Shown: in pieces, positions 23,421 through 35,474 of the stretch | Numbering within the stretch: position 1 is the first letter of the stretch | How the letters are laid out: every line of letters begins with the position of its first letter | Position numbers and translations under genes: made by a program | Origin: Icerya purchasi | Taxonomy: Eukaryota > Arthropoda > Insecta > Hemiptera > Monophlebidae | Direction: 5' to 3' | Assembly: GCA_039619475.1 (NCBI GenBank) | Contig: CM077115.1 | Coordinates: 509,350,815-509,414,814 of the forward strand | DNA: 64,000 bases | Notes under the pieces: generated by a model | Databases searched by the model: none | Told to the model about the DNA's origin: nothing | Seen by the model: the letters and a program-made list of their open reading frames with translations, nothing else

Positions 23421-24430
23421 ATCTGATACGGGCGTAATCGATATTAATCTGCAGAATTACACAGCTTAAATGAGAAAAGGAATAATTATAAGAATAAACT
23501 TGGCTTGCAATTGTAAGCATTATTATTATGTATAGGCTAGAGTAAGAAATATTAAAGGATGTGATATGAAGAATATTAAATGAATGAGACAGGACTTTTC
23601 AGATTTATACAGACTTATTGGTTGACAAAAGTTTCTTTAGCTATAGAGTAAGCCGTTCAGATCTTGTAAATAGCATCCAACTCAGTTGTAATCGCATTAA
23701 TAATTGTCGGGGAATCAACATTAACTAAGATTAATGATTTGCGAGTTAACTAGACAATGTATAGAAAGAAATAAACCGGTTTACAAGACGCAGCAAATTA
23801 CTTGAAATGGATGCCGATAGAAATCTATCAATTACACCATATTAGCGCGGGAAAGGTACTAAATAATAAATTCGCTGAAACATTAGAATTAGCCAGGTGA
23901 TGAAAAAATATCTTCACGCTGAAAACTGGCAGTTGTCGACGATAGACATTATCGTTAACTTCCTCGTTTAGCAAAATCGATTTATTAGCAGGTTAGCGCG
24001 CTCATTGAATGACAGCATGTCCAAGTAAATATTTTATGAGAGCGAACAATAATTCTTCGAAACTAACACTTTATAGGGAATAAGAAACGAACCGGTTTGC
24101 AAAGTAGGGTGTTACCTTAAATGAGTGCGCCATTCTATAGTACGGGTAATGGGAGAGAAAACTTTCAACTACAGCGTCATGATTAATGTGAAACAGTATA
24201 TTAACTCGGGTGGTCCGTGTTGATTACCTCAGAACAGAACGTCCTGCCATGATAAAATTTGGCGAAACTGCGACGGTTGCTTTTATTAGTTTCCAATTCG
24301 GTTTCAGGCAGAAATTCCAAAAAGTAGAAAATTAATTTTTTTGAATAATTTTTAACCACATAGAATTAATTTAGAATGAAATATTAAGGAGAAGTCTATG
24401 TAAAGTATGCGCGCGTATTAAACTTTTTGC
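23421..24430. other. AT-rich non-coding stretch
   Basis: No gene, relic or repeat is recognised. Confidence 0.5.
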
Positions 24431-25759
24431 GTGAAAGCAAAATTTAACATAAAAATAATTAAACTTTTAATAGCCACTTACGCCCCCAAAATCATATGCT
24501 TACAGGAGACACATCTGAAAGCATCTAATAACCCCACAGTTCATAATTACACTATAATGAGATGTGATTATGATCAGAGCATTCGAGCAAGTAGAGGTGT
24601 TATTACCCTAGTGCAATCCAATCTACATGGAACAACTATAAATCTAAAAACGTCGCTCCAAATAATTGCTGTATCAGTCAACATACCCTCTCTTGCAAGC
24701 TCCCCTGTTACGGTATGTAACTGTTATATTCCTCCTAACACACTGGTAAATTCAAATGAACTAGAAAGGCTGCTAATGCAGATTACTCCTCCCGCAATCA
24801 TTGTCGGAGATTTCAATGCCCACTCACCAGTATGGGGATCAATATCGGCCAATAAACATGGAAATAGCATTAACAAGCTAGTACTGGAAAATAATTTAAT
24901 TGTCATCTCCCCCCCCCCCAGCTATATATATCTCAACCCAACTCATAGTACACTCCCAACAATTGACATAGCGCTAATATCTCCGATATTATTCACAAAA
25001 CTACAGTCAACTGTATTGGAGGATCTATGCTCAAGTGGCCATTTTCCTGTGTTCCTACATACAATACCAGTTCTACAAGACTAGATGATTCTATGCTGCC
25101 CACGGTGTTTATATAATAAAGCAGATTGCGAATTATACACACCGAAAATCGTAATCCCTAACCCCAGCCATCTGCGTCTGTAATAGAAAACATTCAATTC
25201 CAATGTCATCCGGTTGCCATTGAGCCCCTAGAGTATTGTGGTGGTGTCCTGAAATTGAAACGGCAATACGATGTCGGAAACGGGCGTTACGAAAATTCGA
25301 ATCCTCTGGACTCCTCTTCGATTTAATTATGTCAAAAAATGCAGGGCCGATGCACGATCAATGATACGAGTTAAGAAACAAGAATCATGGTACGCTTTTA
25401 TTTCTTCCATATCGATTACCATATCAAATTACCCTCATGAGAGAAGATAAAATCAATTAACGGAATCTGTCGCTCTCTAAGTCCCTTATCCATTTAAATT
25501 ACAACGGCACAACTATATGTCCGATACTACACAAGTTGCAAATTCATTCGCGCAATACTTTTCTTTAGCATCGTCTACCACATCATATAAAAATGTATTT
25601 AAAGCTCGAAAAGTCGAAGTGGAGTCATCAGAAATATATATCCCTCAAGACGCAACAGCTTCGTATAATTGCGATTTTACTGATGGGGAACTTAATTTCC
25701 AACTCGTACTGCAATTTAAAAAAAATTATCAAAATAACCCCTTAAAAGAAAGAGACTAA
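24431..25759 (+). pseudogene. Family C retrotransposon fragment: endonuclease and linker
   Basis: The 217-codon frame at 24431-25084 is an APE-type endonuclease matching other family C copies: ICLQETHLKAS with the metal-binding Glu, VTVCNCYIPP, IIVGDFNAHSPVWGS and DLCSSGHFPVF. The last motif should be S-D-H, so the catalytic Asp has become Gly. After several stops and a frameshift, 25517-25759 resumes with QVANSFAQYF and ends in FTDGELNFQL, matching the linker of the 55.8-kb copy (VVKAFANHFT and FTISELNFQL). The reverse transcriptase and RNase H are absent, so both ends are truncated or deleted. Confidence 0.8.
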
Positions 25760-26487
25760 TTTGGTTTCAGGACCCTGTATCGTCTGATCATCATCTTGTT
25801 ATATTTAATATACGCAAAAACTTTTGAAATAACTATTATTCGTAAAAAGTTCAATATCGCCCAATCAGTTGCAATATCGTTTTTCTTATCTACAATTGCG
25901 GGCCTCTCTTACTTTCAGTTTTTAATAAAATGGAATTTACAAACAGCCGAGAGAGCCCAAAATTCGGTTCTGCGTAGACTTCTGAAAAAATGTAGCAAAT
26001 GAGGAAACTGTGAAAACTTTATTATACCATTTTAAATGGTATTTCCAAAAACAATTAAATACAATATGGTAAATAGAAGGGGCTAATTCGGAAATATTAT
26101 ACATCGTATTAATATGTAATGTGAAAAGAGTATAGCCAGATAAACAGACTGAATCCGTTCCTGCAGCGTTTTTAGTCGATGCTTGGAGAATTATTTTGGA
26201 ATAAAATTTAAAAAAAAAAACACCAAGTTTCAGCTTTTCATCTTAAATATTTTTCGACTTACTTAAAGAAAACCCGTATTATTTATTTTTCTTTTTTCTT
26301 TTAATAGTAAACGTGCCAATTTTAAGGCACGATAATAAAATATTTTTACTATTCTCAGATATAAGCCCAACTTTTTATAAAACCAAACTGAAATATTTAA
26401 CACCGTGTTTTTCAGATCACCAAATTTTAGCAAATAACACGATTTTCACGCTATAAGCAGGAATTTTTTCAAATAAAAAATTAAAAA
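25760..26487. other. AT-rich non-coding stretch
   Basis: A 68-codon frame at 25796-26002 has no recognisable content. No gene is seen before the 3' end of the family D copy. Confidence 0.5.
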
Positions 26488-29425
26488 CTTGTTTTTTTTG
26501 GGAAACGTTTAATTTATAGATTTAGCTTTTAGTCTTTTGTAAGTAAATATTCAACTTAATTCAAATTAATTGATAATAGATATCTGAGATTTAATGGTAG
26601 TAAGTTTTATTTTTACTTATTTTATTTATGTCCTCTAACGTTAAATGTGAGGGTGCAGATTCATTACAGTCATCCAGTATATGTTGCATTGTCTGTTTGG
26701 AATTTGCGCACTGGCATGCAGATGTCGTCATCATACCCCATTTCTGCATTAAATAATCGCATCTTCCCTGTCCGGTTCTAATTCTGTTAAGAGTCTTCCA
26801 CTCTTTTCTAGGTAAATCCATTCCTGCAACTTATTTCCCTGGGTCGACTACTAAATGGGAGTTTTTTGTATATTCAAGGTTCTTTTCCCATATCGTTTTC
26901 CATTTACTTAAATCTTTCAAGTCTTCTGATAATAATTTGTCTGATGTCCAAGGTGATCTTCGGGATTTAAGTCTCGATACCGGTGCAGACCTTATCTCTT
27001 CAGAGATTGGTAGTTCGGGGTAAATCTTAAATTTATTTTTATCCCTAAGTAAAGCTACCTTCCGTCTAATTGCAGATGGAGCTATGTTAGTTAATACTGG
27101 TAGCCACATAAACGGCGTAGACTTGAGCGTTCCTGATATGATGCGGAGGGCTTCATTTAACATCAAATCTACTTTCTTAACGTGGCAGCTATTGCAGCAG
27201 ACTGATGAACAGTATTCGGCTGCCGAGTATGCAAGTGGCAGAGTAGAGATTCTGAGTGTTCTTGCACCAGCACCCCAACTAGAACCTGCAAATCTTCTGA
27301 TGAGATTTATACGTGTTTTTAACTTTTTGGATAAACGAGTTAGATGCTCGTTATGTGATAAGGTACGATCTAATATCACGCCCAGGTATTTTGGGTATTT
27401 TGTGTTTGCTAGATCTACTCCTTCAAATTTCACTACAGGTTCGACTTTTGCCATCCGGCTGTTGAGATGGAAAAACGCTGTCTCTGTCTTGCGGGGGTTC
27501 GGCCGTAATTTCCATTTATGCAAGTACTCACTTATCTGTGTTAGGTCGTTTTCCATAGTTGATATGCAATTCTGCAAGTCTTTTCCTTGCACTGTCATGG
27601 CTATGTCGTCTGCATACTGGAACTTTTTACCAGATGTGTCAGGGATATCGCTAACATAGATATTAAAAAGTAGCGGCGCCAATATCGATCCTTGTGGAAG
27701 GCCGTGATTTACCCAACGCCACCTGCTGCTATTTTCTCCTAAGAAGACACGAAAATACCTATCTGACAGCATGCTATTTACAAGTCGCAAGATTCGGATG
27801 CAAGGAATAATAGAAGCTAGCTTTAATAATAATCCCTCGCGCCAAACAGTATCGTAGGCGGAAGTCAGGTCTAGAAATATAGCTAATGTTTTCTCATTTT
27901 TTTTTCAAAACCATTTTCTATGTGCTGTGTAATGGCAGTGACCTGGTCTACGCAGGATGTTTCTGCTCGAAAAGCAGCCTGGAATACTGGTAAATGACTG
28001 TCCACTTTGATTGCAATTCTGTTATAGATAATTCGTTCTAATACCTTGTATCCCACGCTAAGAAAAGATATTGGGCGATAGTCTTCTGCTTCTCTTCCTT
28101 CTTTGCCTGGCTCCTTAATCGCAATTATTTTTGATTTCTTGAACTCTTTAGGTAATCTGGCTGTTGAAATTATTTCATTGAACATCCCATAGAGAAAGTT
28201 TTTTGCTTTTGGGCCCAGATTTTTCAAGAACTCTGGATATATTCCGTCAAATCCAGCTGCTTTCTTGTTTTTCGTTTGAGTTAGGGCAATATCGAGTTCC
28301 TTTATAGAAACTGGACCAGAAAATTTCTCGTTAGGTTTAAGATTATTTTTTATTTTATTTAGCCCAGTTTTCACCATTCTGGTTTCTTGTTTTTCTAGTG
28401 GGAACTTTGTCATACTCAGAAGCCTTGATGCAATTTCATCTGGTTTAATTGTATACTGGGTACGCTTATTTTGTTGGGGATCAGTTCCAAGTTTTCTAAG
28501 CAAAGCCCATGCTTTTTTACTATTATGTGTGAAGTTAATATTTTCCACTGTCTTGATCCATCTATTTTTTCGTTCCTCGTTGAGTTTTGCTAATAATTCA
28601 GCTGCTATAAGTTGATCACCTGAAATTTTAAATGCATTGTGAAGCTCAGAACATTCCTCAGTCCAGCCTGGTATATAGTCCTTCCTTCTACCACGTGGAA
28701 TACTCTCATAAGCTGCTTCTTTAACTGTTTCAATGAATTTCCCATAGTTTCCGACAACTGGTAGTAAATGTTGAATTTTTTCTTCTATTACTTGTTTCAA
28801 AGTCTCCCATTTAGCCTTTTTAAAGTTCCATCTATTCTTTGGGATAGACTGTGCACCCGTAACATAAACCCCTGTATCCATCAATACAGGTCGATACTGT
28901 GAGTTTGGGAAATCACAAAGAACAGTTCGGTATGGTGTAGTTTTTATTGCAGCATTATTTTCTCCTAGAAATATACAAAGGTCTGGGTTATAATCTTGTT
29001 TCCATCTCGCTGATTTGAACGTTCCGTTATCCTTAGCATTAAATATCAGTTCCATGTTGGAATGTTCTATCCAGTCCTCAATGATTGTTCCATTTTCATC
29101 ATTTTTTGAATACCCCCATATGGAGCTGTGACTATTAAAATCGCCCACATAAATGCATGGTGATTTGTAGATTGGTAGAGGTGGTCTTGCGTTCCACAGT
29201 ATACTAGGTGGTTTATATACATTGACTATCGTCAAGTTTATCTACTTTCATAGCAATATTGAAACAGTTACCTTGTGTTGATTTCTCTATAACTTCTATC
29301 TGTGAGGCCAAACCGATTCGCACATATGTAGCCAAACCATATTTTGGGTGCGGGATATGGTCTGCGATCTTATATCCCTGAACGTTTCCACGAGCAAAAA
29401 GGTCCGTATCTTTTTCAGTATAATT
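26488..29425 (-). mobile_element. Family D non-LTR retrotransposon (jockey/CR1 group), 5'-truncated
   Basis: On the minus strand, endonuclease sequence begins abruptly at about 29425 and the element ends in an A run at about 26491-26498 (T run on the plus strand). At the 5' end it abuts, within a few bases, a family A fragment on the opposite strand. No target-site duplication could be identified. Confidence 0.75.
26591..29425 (-). pseudogene. Family D ORF2: endonuclease and reverse transcriptase, near-intact
   Basis: Endonuclease pieces in order are GYKIADHIPHPKYGLATYVR (near 29385-29330, different frame), VNVYKPPS and YVGDFNSHSSIWGYS. The terminal motif reads PNSQYRPVL where S-D-H is usual. 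Reverse-transcriptase motifs are KKAAGFDGIYPEFLKN, DYRPISFLSVGYKVLE, FQAAFRAETSCVDQV, FLDLTSAYDTVW (palm A, in the gap between frames), GLPQGSILAPLLFNIY (B), FQYADDIAMT (C) and YPKYLGVILDRTL. The C-terminus has RIRTGQGRCDYLMQKWG and CQCANSKQTMQHILDDC, a cysteine/histidine motif typical of these elements. Only three clear lesions separate it from one frame: a shift near 29240, a shift in an A9 run at 27897-27905, and an in-frame TAA at 26831. There is no RNase H. The antisense frame at 27084-27659 is a shadow. Confidence 0.85.
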
Positions 29426-29427
29426 TT

Positions 29428-29840
29428 CCCTGCATCAGCCGTTCTGTTATTTTTTCCATAATTCGCTTTAATCACAGTCTGCTTCCTGCCTCCCTCTTTC
29501 ACTTTAATATTGTTCAGTCTCCCTTGTGTCCCTTCCATCCACCTATCTTAAATTTGACCTATAAGTCAAATCATCTCCTATTCGAATGCTCATCTATCTC
29601 CTCAGAACGTGCAGTCTTTTATTCTAATTTGCTTAGCCTTGGCCTCCCGACCCCTTACTGTGCCCACTACATTCTTGCTCTTCCTTCTCCTTCTGTTGTT
29701 CCTGTATTGACTACCTTCATTTCTTCTGTTTCTAATCGCTTCCTAATATAACTTTCAAGTTCCTACGTTTCATTATTTGTTAGTCCTTTGTGTAGCGTAA
29801 ATGTCCTGTGTTGACGAGCCCAAAAAACAAAAAAAAAATT
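29428..29840 (+). mobile_element. Family A retrotransposon, short 3' copy
   Basis: Plus-strand sequence from about 29428 encodes FPCISRSVIFSIIRFNHSLL, then LFECSSISSERAVFYSNLLS and LGLPTPYCAHYILALPSP, colinear with the last part of the large family A copy (RRSTISSIIRLRLNHSLL, CDANHILLECPSISSERAIL). The frame is open to 29751. A short 3' untranslated region contains GTC-loop-GAC (29803-29815) and GCCCA, then an interrupted poly(A) (29822-29838). RT and most of RNase H are missing. It abuts the family D copy tail-outward. Confidence 0.75.
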
Positions 29841-31114
29841 CCTAAAACCCACTTAAATGATTATTGATGATATTCTACCAATCATTAACCTCCATATGCA
29901 GTTATCAAAGTACCTTTGTACGCACTCTATCAAAAGATAATACGTTTTTTTTCTTTTCTGCAGCATGATTTTTTCGGGCATTGAAATTTCTCGCATATGC
30001 AGGATTTTATCTTCATATATTCCTTCCAATTTAACATCATTCCTTATCTACAGCCCTTCCTGATCTTTCTAGTTTATCTAAATTTGCTCCAATCTTAAAT
30101 TTCACCATAACAATCTGTAACTGTATGTATATATATACTAACCTAATTTTGCACTCAGCGTTTTACACATCCGCTTCGAATTGGGATTTTACTCAGTTTG
30201 ATTAGTATAAAGAAATATAAGAACTCTTTTGTTTTTTCGTTTTTAAAATGTTTCGGTTGATACTATGCATAAAGACCCAGGGCATTTGGAAGTTGGCATA
30301 TCCTCGACACACTTTTTCTCAAAGGCTGAGGTATGTCGTCCAACAAGTAATGTGTCCAAGGAGCAGCCACCAATCGAATTTCGTAATATTTCATAATCTC
30401 TGTCTTTCCTTTTTTTTCTTTACCATCGCCTTAAGCTGTGCATTATTAGCTATGTTCATTAAACACCTCGATATTTAACGATGTTTCTGATTTCTATTAC
30501 AATTATGTTTAATATTACAAGCATGCAGTGGACCGTTTGATTAACATTTATGTCCTTTAAATTTTATCCGAAATACATTTTTTTAATTCCAATCCTATTC
30601 GCGGCTCTACCATTTCCACTCATACACAGTGTTCTCAAAGTTGAATTTTCCGTCTAAAAGCGTGCTCTCAATGAAATATGTAGCGGGAAAAAAATTAAAA
30701 AATAGGACTTTGTAATTATTACGCAACATTCCCGAAGCAAACTCTCTGCCTGTTAGATTTATCCGGGGACGGTGTTTGCGCCCGATTGCGATTATTGATA
30801 CGTATCCCGTAAAAGCCGTTAACAAACCAGCAGCGCTCCCCAAAAAAGCTCCGAATTATAATACCGGAACATTAGCAGCCGGAGGAATGAAAATAATTCG
30901 TGATCCGTTTCGAGCGAAAGTATGACCCGCGCTTGAAGAACCGGCAAAAAGCGCGAGCCGTACGCGAGATATGTCAACTGAAATTGGTAGTTTTTTGTTA
31001 CACTTGGACGGATAGAGCTGAAAAATAAACATACCGGAACGTTGTTGACAGTCGGTGAAGCAGTTTTATGTTACATCTTTTTCGTTACCCTTATCGGTAC
31101 TGTGTCGTTCCCTT

Positions 31115-31145
<31 letters not shown>

Positions 31146-33059
31146 ATGTTAATATCATCCTCGTCGTCTGGCGAAAGCAAACGAAACGGACAGGGGGGAG
31201 AAAGGAAGGCGATATTTCAATTTCGTATGTAGATATGTCTGATACGATGATGACATTTTGAGAGGGAGGGCTAGAGGGCCTCCTTCCTGCCGATGCTGAA
31301 GAAGCGAACAAGGATAACGTCACAAGCCACTTTTGCGTCATAACCGGAGTGGATGATGTTTAAAGCGGAACCGGCATTAAAATACTTCTTCGGAGGTGGC
31401 TTTAAGAAGAATTTTCCATCACGTCAAATCGCGTTCTTTGTATTATGTACGCGGTTAAAACCGTCCTCTCAGAGTCGATGATGATAAAACTGGCCGCGAC
31501 CGAACTGGTCTCAGCGTTCTCTCTACCTTTGTCTGCTCCACCGGATCCGCTAAGTGTCTTTGGAGTATGCGTGCGCGCGTCTGCGTGCGTATTACACCGT
31601 GAAACACGTACGTCAGTCTGCGTCAGGGCAAAAGGCATTTTTCACGGCAGTTCCCCGACGCTTTGCAAGCGAGTTCACGCGCGGGCGCCGTTCCTTGCTG
31701 CTGCTAGCTGGTTTATATATTAAATCCGCCTATCAAGAGACCCACAAAATAGCAGCTTTGCCGGACGGTCTCGCTCGTCGTCGTCGTCGTCATCGTCCGA
31801 TGTAAGGTCGACTTTAATTTATATTCAAAGTTCTCCTCGCAACGTAACGAGGGAGATGATGGCAATATCACCGAGAGAGCCGGTCGCCGCTTTTATAACA
31901 AATAATGATGACGCCAAAGATGATGATGGTAATAATAATAACGATAATGGTGATGATAATAATAATAATAATATAATTTAAGGTAACATATATGTGTCAC
32001 TTAATACTCGGGGCTGCCCGTATGGACAAGCAGATGGCAGCAGAGCGAGATAGCTGGATTTAATGAAAGGCCGGTGACATGAAGAAAGGATGTGACATTT
32101 TCGCATTTATCAATGCACGTATACGCAGCTCGACGCTCGGATGCTAAACCGTACACGCTTGTACCAGCCCGCGCGTTCATCGTTTCGGCCAAATGACCGC
32201 CGACGAATGTGCTCTCATCGGCTATTTAATAACGGTCGCGACGAATAAAACGAATATAACGAATAAAACGAATAAAACAAATAAAACGAATAAACCGAAT
32301 AAAACGAATAAACCGAATAAAACGAATAAACCGAATAAAACAAAAAACGTTTAAGCGCTAAAACCCGACTGTGCTAAATTATCAATTCGAATTACATTTC
32401 GGAATTTCTCGGACGCTATTGAGCACCAAAATACGGTGATATTTTAATTGCCGCTGCAATACGAAAACAACGGAATAATAAACAATTGTAAAGCGTTTAC
32501 GGCTTTTAGCGCAGGATCATTAGAGAATTAAAATTGCCCGCGTAAAAATCCGAGTGTCTGCGGGTGAGCCGATTCATCGAGCTGCTTTTAAAGGATTTCT
32601 CAGCATGCTTCGTAGCCTAAACGATGTCACTTACATGCGGCTAAAGACTACCGCCGACATATCGCATAAACAGAACGGTCGGCGCGTACATTTTTAAATT
32701 TCGTACTATTTCAGCGCGACTGGAACCTATTAGAAAATGAATGGCCGGAAAGATTGAAAGGATTTTTGGATAATTTTTAACACGAACCGGGGAAATGAAG
32801 AAAAAAGTCGCACTGTTCCAGTGGTCTAAATTCATTCCGGCTACATTAAAACCGGACAGCAGCGCCAGTGATCATTTTCGATACTTTTAATAACAGCGGG
32901 ATTTGCAAGCCGTCAGACTAAACCTATCTGCGGGATTTAGCGGTCCTCGAAGAACTTCACCATTTCGCAGATTTATTACATTTTACGTGTATTTTCATCC
33001 TTTTTTTTTTTTGACATTTTTCATTACAATTATTAAAGGTAAATTACGACGAACGCCGC
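29841..33059. other. Non-coding stretch, possibly unique host DNA
   Basis: No retroelement protein is found here. AAAACCCACTTAAAT at about 29844-29860 resembles, on the minus strand, the AAGTGGGTTTT 3' end of the jockey copy. Segments at 30720-31000 and 31440-31800 are richer in CpG than the rest and may include regulatory DNA. A T run lies at 31121-31144, GCGTGCGCGCG near 31570, and an AAT/GAT microsatellite at about 31930-31977. Open frames (30607-30843 minus, 31445-31805 plus) overlap on several frames and match nothing I know. Confidence 0.45.
32242..32340. repeat. 9-bp minisatellite, eleven units
   Basis: Eleven uninterrupted units of CGAATAAAA with variants CGAATATAA, CAAATAAAA and CGAATAAAC. 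The CGAATAAAC variant alternates with the main unit in the second half, so the array probably grew by copying an 18-bp higher-order unit. Confidence 0.95.
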
Positions 33060-33268
33060 TAACTTTACATTATCGTAGGAGCATTTCGTCTAGTGGACCG
33101 TAAAACAATACGGCATAAAAGTTCGCCGAAATATATTTTTGATGAAAAAAAGTTGCAGAATCAAATTGTCAATTTTAATTGGAAGGAAGTAGGTGATGCA
33201 GTAACAGTGGAGAGGACGTCTACCATCGACTCTGTGAAGCTCTGCAAAATATTTATAGGGATTGCAAA

Positions 33269-35293
33269 GTGGAAGTGGGTGATGGGAAAAAAGGAAATAA
33301 ATATAACCCGAAAAATGAATGGATGAGTCAGAAAATAATCAATTTCATTAAAATTAGAGATCAATATTTCAAACTCAGTAAAGGGAATAGAACCAACGCG
33401 AGATACAAAAATCTATATAAAAAATATCGTAATTTAGTCAAAACAGAAATAAGGAACGCCAAGCAGACGTATTACCAAAGGCAAATAGTTAAGGCGAACA
33501 ATGGCAGCAAAAAAACGTGGGGAATAATTAATGATATTCTTAGCAAAAAGAACAAAAAAACAGTAGACGATTTCATCACTAGGAATTTTGGGAATAGTGA
33601 AACAATAACCGAACAATTTAGCGAATATTTCGTAAGTTCTGTGGAAGAACAGAAGCATACTTGCGAAATGCATCTACCGAATACTTCGGACGACAAGGCG
33701 AGAATGACTTCATTCTTTATTCCAGCTGCAAATGGCCTTCAAATAGAAGAAATAATTAATGAGTTAAAAGAGCACAAGGCACCCGGATCGGACAAAATTA
33801 GGGCTAAAGACATTAAGCGAAATGTAAAGTTCTTTACTCCTATTGTAACTCATATGATTAATCGCTCAATGAAGGAAGAGTGCATTCCAGACGGACTCAA
33901 AAGAGGTATTACTAGATCGATCTATAAGAAGGGGAATCAAAGTCAAATTGAGAACTATCGCCCAATAACAATAATGCCACTGTTAGCCAAAATACTTGAG
34001 CAATACATCGGGAAGCACCTAAGAAATTATGTGGAAAAAAACGGCCTGCTTTATGAAAACCAATATGGATTTAGAGAAAAAAGATCGACACTAACGTTAT
34101 TAAGAGCGTTCGTAAATGAGATAAATATAGGACTATCGAGGGGAAATCAGTTCTTAATTGCCTTTATTGACCTGACTAAAGCGTTTGACCTAGTCGATCA
34201 CAACCTGCTTATTAAAGACCTAAAAGAATTGGGCATAGTAAATAAACAATTATGGTGGTTTAAAGATTACTTGAAAAACAGAAGGAGCACAGTAAAAATT
34301 GCAGGTAATACAAGTAAGGAAAAGATGAATCGTTGTGGAGTAGGACAGGGCACAATATTAGCCCCGATTCTATTTCTTATTTACACGAACTCATTATCCT
34401 CGTATGTCAAAAATGCAAAGGTGTATGTATATGCCGACGATATCGTATTATTAATTGAGCATAAAAACTTAGAAATGGCAGAAGAGTTACTGCAGCAAGA
34501 TGTTGATAATCTCAGTAAATGGGCGCATGATAGGAAGCTTTGTATAAACGGGAGTAAATCGAAACTACTGCATATTCGAAATGTCATAAAAGATAGGAGT
34601 CAACTCCCGCGAATTCGTATACATAACAATGAATGCTTACACGAAAGATATGGATTTAACAGTGATTTCTTATGCTCATGTCCTTACCTAGAGAATGTAA
34701 CAGTGTACAAATATCTAGGAATACTTATTGATAACTCGCTGAAATGGAATAATCACATAAAAAACACGAATTCGAAAATAAGACAATCTATCCCTGCATT
34801 ATATACACTGAAGATGGTACTCTCGTATGAAACTTTACGGTTATACTTCAATGCAATAGTAATGTCCAGAGTATTATATGGGATACAAATATGGGGTGAG
34901 GCGAAAAAAACGGAAATCATTAAGATAGGTAAAATTCTGAAAAGATGTCTGAAAATAATACGGCCTCATTGGAAACCAGGTGACGCGACATCGAGCCGGT
35001 GGAAGGTTAATAATGAGATGTCTCCTAAGATGCAGTTTTATTATTATAGACTTTTAGAATATAATCTCAATAACGTAAAGTTACCCACCAGATCTAAAAA
35101 CAGGATAACTAGGAACCCAAATGATGTTTATTATGTCCACCCTAGAGGGGTCAATTTACGGATCGATAATACCGATGAGGCGGTGCTAATCAGGTTGATG
35201 TGTAAGATTCCCAAACATATAATTAACGAAACTAAAATTGGTATTTGGAAGAAGGAAGTAGCGAAGTGGTTGATGGAATGGTGCGATACTTGA
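33269..35293 (+). CDS. Family B reverse transcriptase, 674-codon open frame
   Basis: This frame carries a complete reverse-transcriptase domain: NELKEHKAPGSDKIRAKDI, ENYRPITIMPLLAKILEQYI, NQYGFREKRSTLTLLRAF, FIDLTKAFDLVDHNLL (palm A, about residue 298), GVGQGTILAPILFLIYTNSL (motif B), YADDIVLLIE (motif C, about residue 387) and YKYLGILIDNSLKWNNHI. A C-terminal region of about 150 residues without RNase H follows, similar to the end of the 21-23 kb copy. The annotated Met is simply the first in the frame. True homology extends upstream in another frame (33120-33300, DEKKLQNQIVNFNWKEV), so one frameshift lies near 33270-33300 and the N-terminal endonuclease is lost. The wording of palm A suggests the CR1/Daphne/Crack group. 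It lacks an obvious promoter and is probably not mobile on its own. Confidence 0.85.
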   Translation: MEVGDGKKGNKYNPKNEWMSQKIINFIKIRDQYFKLSKGNRTNARYKNLYKKYRNLVKTEIRNAKQTYYQRQIVKANNGSKKTWGIINDILSKKNKKTVDDFITRNFGNSETITEQFSEYFVSSVEEQKHTCEMHLPNTSDDKARMTSFFIPAANGLQIEEIINELKEHKAPGSDKIRAKDIKRNVKFFTPIVTHMINRSMKEECIPDGLKRGITRSIYKKGNQSQIENYRPITIMPLLAKILEQYIGKHLRNYVEKNGLLYENQYGFREKRSTLTLLRAFVNEINIGLSRGNQFLIAFIDLTKAFDLVDHNLLIKDLKELGIVNKQLWWFKDYLKNRRSTVKIAGNTSKEKMNRCGVGQGTILAPILFLIYTNSLSSYVKNAKVYVYADDIVLLIEHKNLEMAEELLQQDVDNLSKWAHDRKLCINGSKSKLLHIRNVIKDRSQLPRIRIHNNECLHERYGFNSDFLCSCPYLENVTVYKYLGILIDNSLKWNNHIKNTNSKIRQSIPALYTLKMVLSYETLRLYFNAIVMSRVLYGIQIWGEAKKTEIIKIGKILKRCLKIIRPHWKPGDATSSRWKVNNEMSPKMQFYYYRLLEYNLNNVKLPTRSKNRITRNPNDVYYVHPRGVNLRIDNTDEAVLIRLMCKIPKHIINETKIGIWKKEVAKWLMEWCDT

Positions 35294-35474
35294 GAGGTCC
35301 CGCTTGTTCCCCTTCTCGAGATAGGAGGGGTCTGTTTAACTATATTATTATCCGATTCTATTCCTTTCTCGCATATTCGCGGATGTATAATCAGCACAAA
35401 TGTGGCATTAGGTATGTGTACAACTTTGTATAAGATGTACTTAGCGAAATAGCTTAATTTTAAGAAATAAGAGG

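Noticed and set aside
27084..27659. 191-codon plus-strand open frame
   Set aside because: It is antisense to the family D reverse transcriptase, whose motifs are unmistakable on the other strand.
30607..31805. Host gene exons in the CpG-richer stretch
   Set aside because: Open frames overlap in several frames and on both strands without any known motif.
32242..32340. Telomere-like repeat
   Set aside because: The unit CGAATAAAA is not a known telomere motif and the array is short and internal.
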